Shown here piece after piece: positions 7,018-11,772 of a stretch of 30,919 nt of DNA. Made by a program: the position numbers and the translations under genes. The notes below the pieces were generated by a model. That model was not told the DNA's origin and did no database searches. It saw nothing but the letters and a program-made list of their open reading frames with translations. The stretch spans positions 1 to 30,919 of the IMG/VR virus record IMGVR_UViG_3300029787_000219. One strand, 5' to 3'. Position 1 is the stretch's first letter, and every line of letters begins with the position of its first letter. This DNA comes from a virus.

Positions 7018-7171
7018 ACAGATCAGCCCAGTCAGGCTCCACCTCCTTGAGATCGGGCAGGTAGAACTGCTCGACGAAATTGAAGAAAACAGTGCGCAGC
7101 TTGTTCGACGTTGAGTAGTCGAATACCGCTGCGGTTGGGTGATTGGTCACAATTTTTTGTGTGGCTTTCAT
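6875..7171 (-). CDS. Hypothetical early protein
   Basis: The product has 98 residues, MKATQKIVTNHPTAAVFDYS at the start, then FVEQFYLPDLKEVEPDWADL and a helix IDQIDRILDDAL. GAGGAG stands nine bases before ATG 7171, which decides against the longer frame from 7282. It is the last gene of the first accessory unit, 13 bases after the 93-residue gene. The protein is mixed helix and strand with no membrane segment; I do not recognise it. Its C-terminal 30 residues overlap a convergent gene. Confidence 0.65.
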   Translation of the reverse strand: MKATQKIVTNHPTAAVFDYSTSNKLRTVFFNFVEQFYLPDLKEVEPDWADLFIAVVVNHDATIDQIDRILDDALDRMGRPPLSLVKHVRRMRRETLQT

Positions 7172-7184
7172 ACGACCAGGCTCC

Positions 7185-7466
7185 TCAGTGCTTGACCGAG
7201 CAGTTGGGACATGGCTCACGACCGCCCTCGAAGACGTTCTTGAAAGCCTCCTCGACGCTGAACTCGATGGTCTTTCGAGCAACCTCCTCTGAGGGCGCTG
7301 CCTCGAAAGCCAGCTCGGAGAAGATTCGCACCGCCTGGAAAATCACCTCTTCTGGCGGCACCTGGGCCTCGCCCATGTTTTCGATCAGATCCAATATGTC
7401 GTCCTGGAACTCGTCGAGTGCCTGGAACTGTTCTTGACCCATTTCGTAATTCGTTTCTTCGCTCAT
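7185..7466 (-). CDS. Small acidic hypothetical protein with a C-terminal CxxC
   Basis: The protein has 93 residues, strongly acidic and helical (QALDEFQDDILDLIENMG), and ends with EPCPNCSVKH, a CxxC pair that could bind metal or form a disulfide. The start is ATG 7466 with AAGGA six bases upstream; a GTG immediately before it is in frame (GTGATG), the same start arrangement as in five neighbouring genes. It follows the LPD29 gene by 36 bases. Acidic small early proteins of phages often bind and inhibit host enzymes, but nothing specific supports that here. Confidence 0.65.
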   Translation of the reverse strand: MSEETNYEMGQEQFQALDEFQDDILDLIENMGEAQVPPEEVIFQAVRIFSELAFEAAPSEEVARKTIEFSVEEAFKNVFEGGREPCPNCSVKH

Positions 7467-7496
7467 CACTTTTCCTTGTTTTTTTGAGGTTGGTAG

Positions 7497-7512
7497 GGCC
7501 GCTTACGCGGCC
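7497..7512. other. Perfect hairpin with a stop codon in its loop
   Basis: GGCCGC (7497-7502) pairs with GCGGCC (7507-7512). The four-base loop TTAC contains the TAA stop of the LPD29 gene, and the right arm encodes its last Glu-Ala-Ala residues. On the plus strand it is followed by TCGTTTTTG, a weak terminator shape; on the gene's own strand no T-run follows. The same hairpin occurs at 9499-9514. Confidence 0.7.
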
Positions 7513-7973
7513 TCGTTTTTGTTGCAATACTCAATGATTGCGGCGCAAGCTTCGCCGAAAGTCATGAACTGCTCTCGGCCGTACAAGATGCCCCTGGCCA
7601 TTTGTTGGTATTGGTATTCAGGATTTGAGTCGTTCACATTGATCTTGTCTTTCAAGATCTCGACCAAGGTCTCAGTGAAAACATCTGCGACCTTGTAATC
7701 GTACTCAATGAACAAGTATTTCGTCTGTGGAATCTCGTCCATGACGTTTGTGTTTTCGTACAGGTCTTGCATCCCGTCGAATTTGCCGTACTGATATATG
7801 GCCAAGTCGTCGTTGATCTCGTTCAAGACCTTGGGATCGATAATCTCTTTGATCTTGACGTTCACACTGTCGCCCATGCTGTAGTTTTTAGAAGTCACAG
7901 AGGCTTTGACACCTTTGGCCTTCATATACTTTCTGATCGCCGCTGCACACTTCGCTGCTTCTGTCTTCATCAT
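7503..7973 (-). CDS. LPD29-domain protein
   Basis: The 156-residue protein starts MMKTEAAKCAAAIRKYMKAK and continues VKASVTSKNYSMGDSVNVKI and YGKFDGMQDLYE. This is the pattern of LPD29, a domain first described in large polyvalent proteins of phages and mobile elements; its molecular role is unknown. Residues 85-150 form a second, helical part ending in NKNEAA. The start is ATG 7973 with AGGAG five bases upstream; an in-frame GTG precedes it. It is the first gene behind the promoter at 8013-8041, and its stop codon sits in a hairpin loop. Confidence 0.7.
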   Translation of the reverse strand: MMKTEAAKCAAAIRKYMKAKGVKASVTSKNYSMGDSVNVKIKEIIDPKVLNEINDDLAIYQYGKFDGMQDLYENTNVMDEIPQTKYLFIEYDYKVADVFTETLVEILKDKINVNDSNPEYQYQQMARGILYGREQFMTFGEACAAIIEYCNKNEAA

Positions 7974-8012
7974 CACTTCTCCTAGTTAATGGGGTCATCC
8001 CCCGACAAAGAT

Positions 8013-8041
8013 ATTGTCTCAAATCACCGTGTCGTTGTCTA
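8013..8041 (-). promoter_or_regulatory. Accessory promoter 1 with CAACGACACGG element
   Basis: On the minus strand: TAGACA (8041-8036), 17-base spacer, GACAAT (8018-8013). The element CAACGACACGG (8037-8027) overlaps the -35 box and the start of the spacer. It points to the LPD29 gene starting at 7973. Promoter geometry and element are the same at 9430-9458 and 10475-10503. Confidence 0.7.
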
Positions 8042-8072
8042 CTTTTTTGTAGATATTTATATACCAATTTAA

Positions 8073-8094
8073 CATAACAAGCGCGCTTCTTATG
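8073..8094. promoter_or_regulatory. Operator-like 22-bp palindrome upstream of promoter 1
   Basis: CATAACAAGCGCGCTTCTTATG is symmetric at all positions except one pair (8078/8089); the central ten bases AAGCGCGCTT are a perfect palindrome. It covers the stop codon of the HD hydrolase gene and lies about 32 bases upstream of the -35 box of promoter 1. With almost no loop it is better read as a protein-binding dyad than as an RNA hairpin. Confidence 0.4.
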
Positions 8095-8545
8095 CCTTGC
8101 CCAAATGCTCCAGCAACTCTTGCTCTCGCAGTTTGTACCTCGCGACCCTGGCTGCATCCTTCTCAGTGAATTCTGTCAGCCTGGTAACATCCAAGTTATC
8201 TTGCAAATCGGCCAACTTGATCCAGGCAGCTGTGTCGTAATCCTTCAATCGGTCGTAATACAAGTCGTTTGGCTCGTGCGGTATCTTGGTCAACAAGGCG
8301 ATCGTGTTTGCCACCTCCTCGCCGAACAAGACCTCGATGTCGCCGATCGTAGCGTCAGTGTCCTCGAGTACATCGTGAAGCACCGCAGCGATCAAACCCT
8401 CGATTGGCAAACCAGGATTCAATTGATGAGCTACGATCATCACTCGGATCGGGTGGAGCACATAAGGCGCCCCACCCTTGTCGACCTGGCCCTCGTGATA
8501 GGTCATCGCGAAGTCGATCGCTCTGATTAAGTCTTTCGTTTCCAT
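8090..8545 (-). CDS. RelA/SpoT-type HD-domain nucleotide hydrolase, Mesh1-like
   Basis: The protein has 151 residues and consists only of the HD hydrolase domain of the RelA/SpoT family: PYVLHPIRV (His31), AAVLHDVLEDT (His57, Asp58, Glu61, Asp62), and WIKLADLQDN (Lys110, Asp113, Asp116, Asn117). No synthetase, TGS or ACT domain is present, as in Mesh1 and small alarmone hydrolases that remove pyrophosphate from ppGpp using a metal ion. The gene is coupled to the PP-loop gene through an ATGATG overlapping its stop; ATG 8545 has the better spacing from GAGG. Plausible roles are blocking the host starvation response or neutralising alarmone-type toxins, as known toxSAS antitoxins do; other nucleotides remain possible. 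Confidence 0.8.
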   Translation of the reverse strand: METKDLIRAIDFAMTYHEGQVDKGGAPYVLHPIRVMIVAHQLNPGLPIEGLIAAVLHDVLEDTDATIGDIEVLFGEEVANTIALLTKIPHEPNDLYYDRLKDYDTAAWIKLADLQDNLDVTRLTEFTEKDAARVARYKLREQELLEHLGKA

Positions 8546-9405
8546 CATGCTGCCTCGTTTAACTCTCCGGCATCGATCGCCGCTTCCCATTCCTGGACGG
8601 TCATCTTCTTGCCGTTGTGTTTCTTGGTGAACAACCTGGCGCCGTTGGCCCAGCTGTCTTTTTTCCACATCCCGTCAGGGGCCCTCCAGCTGATTTTGTG
8701 AACGGGCAATCCGTCCTTGGTCACTGTGGGCTCTGCCGCCTTTCTCAAATTCAAAGGCTGACCAGCGTCCAACCAAGCCTGGTGTTTTCTGGGAGACGCC
8801 TCGCTGAAGTTCTTCTCAACAAGCTTGATTGTCTCCCAAGCCTCTGGATCGTTTCTGATGTCCTTGATCTCCTTGGGGCTCATGAAGGGGCAGAACACAC
8901 AGCTAGACTTGGCGACCTCGACTCCGTACTTGGCCAACAAGTCAACGCAGTCTTGCCTGGTCATCCCCATTTCAACCAAGGGATACTCGTAAATGTTCTT
9001 GTCGCCCTTGGGCTTGGTGAACCTCTCGGTTCTGTGGCCCTCGTCCAACTCGATCCCGATCAAGTAGGTGATCTCTTGGTCGGGGTACTTGGTGTCGATC
9101 CACTTCTGAATCACGTCACCCTTATACTTCTTAGAACAGACGTGGCTCCCGCCGGGCATCACCGGAACGATCCCCAACCTGGTGACCCACTCGGTAATGT
9201 TCTCACCATCCTTGGCGACGATCGTGAACGGCAAGCCAGCATCGGCACACAAGCCTTTGAAGAACTCGACGTTCTCGTAAGTCTTCTTAGACTCGGCTCC
9301 TGTGTCAGCGAAAATGACCTCCTCGATCCCGAGATCCTTCTCCATCAAGTGCATCGTCAAGATCGCACTAGAATCAACACCACCACCGAAAGACAAAATT
9401 TTCAT
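8545..9405 (-). CDS. PP-loop ATPase of the PAPS reductase family
   Basis: The protein has 286 residues. It opens with the ATP pyrophosphatase PP-loop, ILSFGGGVDSSA (residues 3-14), followed by IFADTGAES, VCSKKYKGD (Cys90) and SSCVFCPF (Cys169, Cys172). This cysteine layout is typical of phage and mobile-element PAPS-reductase-like proteins, not of the assimilatory enzyme, which has a single C-terminal Cys. Relatives adenylylate substrates for sulfur transfer, for example in tRNA thiolation or DNA phosphorothioation, so the reaction here is open. The start is ATG 9405 with GAGGAG six bases upstream. It is the first gene behind promoter 2 and is coupled to the HD hydrolase. It ends in -LNEAA. 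Confidence 0.78.
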   Translation of the reverse strand: MKILSFGGGVDSSAILTMHLMEKDLGIEEVIFADTGAESKKTYENVEFFKGLCADAGLPFTIVAKDGENITEWVTRLGIVPVMPGGSHVCSKKYKGDVIQKWIDTKYPDQEITYLIGIELDEGHRTERFTKPKGDKNIYEYPLVEMGMTRQDCVDLLAKYGVEVAKSSCVFCPFMSPKEIKDIRNDPEAWETIKLVEKNFSEASPRKHQAWLDAGQPLNLRKAAEPTVTKDGLPVHKISWRAPDGMWKKDSWANGARLFTKKHNGKKMTVQEWEAAIDAGELNEAA

Positions 9406-9429
9406 CACATTCTCCTCAACAACAAGAGT

Positions 9430-9458
9430 ATTGTCTCATAATCCCGTGTCGTTGTCTA
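9430..9458 (-). promoter_or_regulatory. Accessory promoter 2 with CAACGACACGG element
   Basis: On the minus strand: TAGACA (9458-9453), 17-base spacer, GACAAT (9435-9430), with CAACGACACGG at 9454-9444. The upstream sequence TTGTATAAAAGTG is shared with promoter 3. It drives the PP-loop and HD hydrolase genes. Confidence 0.72.
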
Positions 9459-9498
9459 CACTTTTATACAATTATTTGCACTTTTTTTTGGGAGAAAT

Positions 9499-9514
9499 GG
9501 CCGCTTATGCGGCC
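9499..9514. other. Second perfect hairpin with a stop codon in its loop
   Basis: GGCCGC (9499-9504), loop TTAT, GCGGCC (9509-9514). The loop holds the TAA stop of the 53-residue gene, and the right arm encodes its final Glu-Ala-Ala. Both arms match the hairpin at 7497-7512 exactly. On the plus strand a T-rich run (TTTGTTTTTT) follows after about ten bases. Confidence 0.7.
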
Positions 9515-9666
9515 TCCTCGATTTGTTTTTTGAGAGAAGCGATCACGCGCTCGACCTCATCGATCCTGCTCTGGTGGCCGATGCTCTCGTAATAATCGAG
9601 GTCTCGGTAACAACCATCGAGCGCAGAATGTAACGACTCGATGTATTGCTCTTGCAAATAGTTCAT
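9505..9666 (-). CDS. Small hypothetical helical protein
   Basis: The 53-residue protein MNYLQEQYIESLHSALDGCY continues as an acidic helix and ends RVIASLKKQIEEAA. AGGAGG stands nine bases before ATG 9666, which rules out the longer frame starting at 9687. It is the last gene of the four-gene unit behind promoter 3, one base after the previous stop. It is probably a helical hairpin or short coiled coil. Function unknown; its C-terminal -EEAA and stop-codon hairpin are shared with other early genes. Confidence 0.6.
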   Translation of the reverse strand: MNYLQEQYIESLHSALDGCYRDLDYYESIGHQSRIDEVERVIASLKKQIEEAA

Positions 9667-9667
9667 A

Positions 9668-9925
9668 TTATTTGTCCTCCTCTTCAAACAACCTCAACAC
9701 TTCTCCGTTTGGTTGCCCAAGATCCCCCTTTCGCATCGCAAGAACCTCATCGCGGACAAACTCCCGGTCTATCGTGTCTCCGTCAAAAGGCACGTCGGGA
9801 CGGTTTTTGAGTCGGCGCTCTAAACCCTCCGTCAACTCCTCGCGAGTCATGTTGAAGTCGTAAATACCGCCATCGCCATAAAATTCTAGGCAGTAGTCTA
9901 TAAACTCGATCTTGTTGTTTTCCAT
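9668..9925 (-). CDS. Hypothetical acidic early protein
   Basis: The 85-residue protein begins MENNKIEFIDYCLEFYGDGG and continues with an acidic helical region (TREELTEGLERRL) and DEVLAMRKGDLGQPNGE, ending FEEEDK. ATG 9925 is preceded by AGGAG with seven bases, and this ribosome-binding site lies inside the last codons of the preceding gene. No recognisable domain. Part of the promoter 3 unit. Confidence 0.65.
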   Translation of the reverse strand: MENNKIEFIDYCLEFYGDGGIYDFNMTREELTEGLERRLKNRPDVPFDGDTIDREFVRDEVLAMRKGDLGQPNGEVLRLFEEEDK

Positions 9926-9926
9926 A

Positions 9927-10181
9927 TCACTTCTCCTGTTTAGGCTTCACTACTTTTTTGTTGAAGAGCTTCTCAGCCTCAACGAACGGCATACCTGCCA
10001 CCGCCATTGCTTGAAGCTCTTTGTTGGGTTGATTGCGATACTGCTCACAGAGTCGCCATTTAGTGACGGTGTGACCTCGCTCGTAATTTTTGGATTCCGC
10101 GATTACGATGAATCCCTCGCCTCGCTTGACGACCGCAAACCGCTTGCCGGTTTTGTTTGATCCCAATCGATATGCTTTCAT
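9927..10181 (-). CDS. Hypothetical basic early protein
   Basis: The 84-residue protein MKAYRLGSNKTGKRFAVVKR has a beta-rich first half (RFAVVKRGEGFIVIAESKNY) and a helical second half with a Lys-rich end (FNKKVVKPKQEK). The start ATG 10181 follows GGAG by five bases, with the in-frame GTG just ahead. It is separated from the first gene of its unit by two hairpins at 10205-10241. Function unknown; the basic surface would fit nucleic acid binding. Confidence 0.62.
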   Translation of the reverse strand: MKAYRLGSNKTGKRFAVVKRGEGFIVIAESKNYERGHTVTKWRLCEQYRNQPNKELQAMAVAGMPFVEAEKLFNKKVVKPKQEK

Positions 10182-10204
10182 CACTTCTCCATTTGGTTAT
10201 CCAA

Positions 10205-10241
10205 GACCCCCGGAGGGGTTTCGACCAGGCACCACCTGGTC
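10205..10241. other. Tandem hairpins between early genes
   Basis: GACCAGG (10223-10229) pairs with CCTGGTC (10235-10241) around a 5-base loop. A few bases downstream on the transcribed minus strand, ACCCC and GGGGT (10205-10219) form a second stem with a CGGA loop. Neither is followed by a T-run, so they look more like processing or stability elements than terminators. Confidence 0.5.
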
Positions 10242-10253
10242 TCGTCAGTTAAA

Positions 10254-10451
10254 TTAAGCGGCCTCCTCCATCGCATCGAACAGCTCATCGAACATGTCAA
10301 ACTCGTCACCGGTAGGCTTGGCGTACTTGCCTTTCTTGACCAGCCCTTCCAAGAACTCTGCCATCTCAGCGGTCATCTTGGCGGGAGATGCCTCGGCAAT
10401 CTTCACCATGTCGTTTCGGGTCATTTCGTTGATCTTAAGTATTAACATCAT
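10254..10451 (-). CDS. Small hypothetical early protein
   Basis: The 65-residue protein MMLILKINEMTRNDMVKIAE is helical with an acidic C-terminal half (DEFDMFDELFDAMEEAA). The start at ATG 10451 follows GAGGAG by five bases; a second ATG and a preceding GTG are in frame, so GTGATGATG is ambiguous by one codon either way. It is the first gene behind promoter 3. No known domain; size and charge fit a host-interaction protein, without direct support. Confidence 0.65.
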   Translation of the reverse strand: MMLILKINEMTRNDMVKIAEASPAKMTAEMAEFLEGLVKKGKYAKPTGDEFDMFDELFDAMEEAA

Positions 10452-10474
10452 CACTTCTCCTCAATTACGAAGTA

Positions 10475-10503
10475 ATTATGGCATATTACCGTGTCGTTGT
10501 CTA
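10475..10503 (-). promoter_or_regulatory. Accessory promoter 3 with CAACGACACGG element
   Basis: On the minus strand: TAGACA (10503-10498), 17-base spacer, CATAAT (10480-10475), with CAACGACACGG at 10499-10489. Of the three this has the best -10 box. It drives four small genes ending at 9505. Confidence 0.75.
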
Positions 10504-10537
10504 CACTTTTATACAAATAATTTGAATTATTTTTCGC

Positions 10538-11251
10538 TCAAACAAGCTCTTCGTAGTTCTCGACCAGGCGTCTCTTGTTGTGTAGCCAGAAGACCAGGAG
10601 GTATCGATCACCGCTCTCAACCGCCAGGCCACGGTGCAGATTTGTGAAGCTAGGGAAAATTAGCGCGTGTCCGCTAGGCAGCGGGTTCAGCACGCCATGG
10701 TTATGGAACTCAGTGCCACCGCCCTTGTACTCGTCAGTGTTCAGCGGAACCACAACGCTGATGTCGGCGCTCTCGTCATGGTGCCAGGCGCCTTTCTGTT
10801 TGTCTTTAGGATTATAGTTCGCGATCTGAATCGATGCGACGTCGTGACAGTCGCGCTGATACAGGCTGTAAAAGATCGGGTTCAACACGTTCTGAACGAC
10901 GAACCACATATTACGGTACAGCTCCGGGACGTGATCGCGCAGAACAATCTCAGGGATCTGACGCAGCTCGTCCTCATCCTCGTTCACCTGGAACACGATC
11001 TCGCTTTCCATGTGCTTGATCTCCTCCACCAGCATCTTGCAAAACTGTCGGCGAAACAGCGGCACTCGATAGACGTCCGGGAATATCTTCTTACAGAGCT
11101 GCTGCGCTGGGGTGCGCGGCATACGGTTCACACCTTCCTTGGTACGGTACTCCGCGATCAACGGAACAGTCTCTTGCACGGCCTTGTAGAGGGGTTGGTT
11201 TATGAACCAATGCGACTGCATTGATAACATATAGTTTTTAATCTCGTACAT
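10538..11251 (-). CDS. 2-oxoglutarate/Fe(II)-dependent oxygenase
   Basis: The protein has 237 residues. The double-stranded beta-helix core lies in the C-terminal 100: His157 and Asp159 (AWHHDESADISVVVPL) give the HxD iron ligands, His206 (NLHRGLAV) the third, and Arg216 (SGDRYLLVFWL) the 2-oxoglutarate anchor. The N-terminal half is helical and not recognised. Such enzymes are common in aquatic phages and may hydroxylate protein, nucleobases or small molecules; the substrate is unknown. No Shine-Dalgarno site precedes ATG 11251, and a TATAAG box ends only eight bases upstream, so the message may be leaderless. It lies divergent from the regulator at 11300. Confidence 0.8.
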   Translation of the reverse strand: MYEIKNYMLSMQSHWFINQPLYKAVQETVPLIAEYRTKEGVNRMPRTPAQQLCKKIFPDVYRVPLFRRQFCKMLVEEIKHMESEIVFQVNEDEDELRQIPEIVLRDHVPELYRNMWFVVQNVLNPIFYSLYQRDCHDVASIQIANYNPKDKQKGAWHHDESADISVVVPLNTDEYKGGGTEFHNHGVLNPLPSGHALIFPSFTNLHRGLAVESGDRYLLVFWLHNKRRLVENYEELV

Positions 11252-11299
11252 TGCACAATCTTATACAATCTTGTAGAATCAAGCAATTATACAACGGGC
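11252..11299. promoter_or_regulatory. Short divergent promoter region, possibly leaderless both ways
   Basis: In 48 bases there is a leftward TATAAG (11265-11260) and a rightward TATACA (11288-11293), each six to eight bases from the start codon it serves. TTATACAA occurs twice (11261-11268 and 11287-11294). No convincing -35 box stands at 17 bases for either. The same TTATACAA is found beside promoters 2 and 3. Confidence 0.45.
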
Positions 11300-11497
11300 A
11301 TGGGTATGGAAGACCAGGCAGAAATAGACGAACAAGCGCAGGCCAGTAAGACTGCGCGCAAGTCGCTGGCGATCGACACCGACACTTACGAGATGTTACG
11401 GGATATCTGTAACCATGAGGGTCGCACGCTCATCGCTCAGCTCAAGCGCATGATTGACCAAGAGCACCAACGCTTGTTCAGAGACGAATACCATTGA
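11300..11497 (+). CDS. Ribbon-helix-helix-like DNA-binding protein
   Basis: The 65-residue protein has an acidic start (MGMEDQAEIDEQAQ) and then KSLAIDTDTYEMLRDICNHE followed by RTLIAQLKRMIDQ. A short strand with alternating residues followed by two helices of this length is the ribbon-helix-helix pattern of Arc/CopG regulators, which bind operators as dimers through the strand. ATG 11300 or 11306 could be the start; neither has a clear Shine-Dalgarno site. It may regulate the divergent oxygenase and itself, perhaps through the TTATACAA repeats, but this is inferred. Confidence 0.62.
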   Translation: MGMEDQAEIDEQAQASKTARKSLAIDTDTYEMLRDICNHEGRTLIAQLKRMIDQEHQRLFRDEYH

Positions 11498-11772
11498 TTA
11501 AATTTTTCAAGCGCCGTCAAAAAGACCAGGTGCCGCAGAGCTATCAGCCTATGTTAGAAGCTAGTGAAGTCATCGATTTGTTCAGCCGCATGACATTGCA
11601 TCAGCAGGCTGCATTGCTGAGACTCACGAGCCGCAACTTGATGATCGACTTCGATGGTGAGTTCCATATGGGGTACGACTTCGACTGGAACGTGAACGGC
11701 GCTATGATCGTCGCGAGCCCATCAGAACCGGACTATGTGCCTCAGTTAACTGAGACTAGCGATCCCACCTAG
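11494..11772 (+). CDS. Hypothetical protein coupled to the RHH regulator
   Basis: The start appears to be TTG 11494, overlapping the TGA stop of the regulator (TTGA). The product is about 92 residues, starting basic (MIKFFKRRQKDQ), then a helical centre (SEVIDLFSRMTLHQQAALLR) and an acidic beta-rich second half (FDGEFHMGYDFDWNV). I do not recognise it. Its last 27 bases overlap the convergent virion gene ending at 11746. Co-expression with the regulator suggests a regulatory or partner role. Confidence 0.55.
   Translation: MIKFFKRRQKDQVPQSYQPMLEASEVIDLFSRMTLHQQAALLRLTSRNLMIDFDGEFHMGYDFDWNVNGAMIVASPSEPDYVPQLTETSDPT

Noticed and set aside
8545-9405. Assimilatory PAPS reductase (cysH) for sulfur metabolism
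   Set aside because: The Cys layout (CxxC near residue 170) differs from the single C-terminal Cys motif of assimilatory enzymes; only the wider PP-loop family is supported.
8617-9441. Plus-strand open frame of 274 codons opposite the PP-loop gene
   Set aside because: The minus frame has clear PP-loop and Cys motifs, promoter and ribosome-binding site; the plus frame has no recognisable motif and crosses promoter 2.
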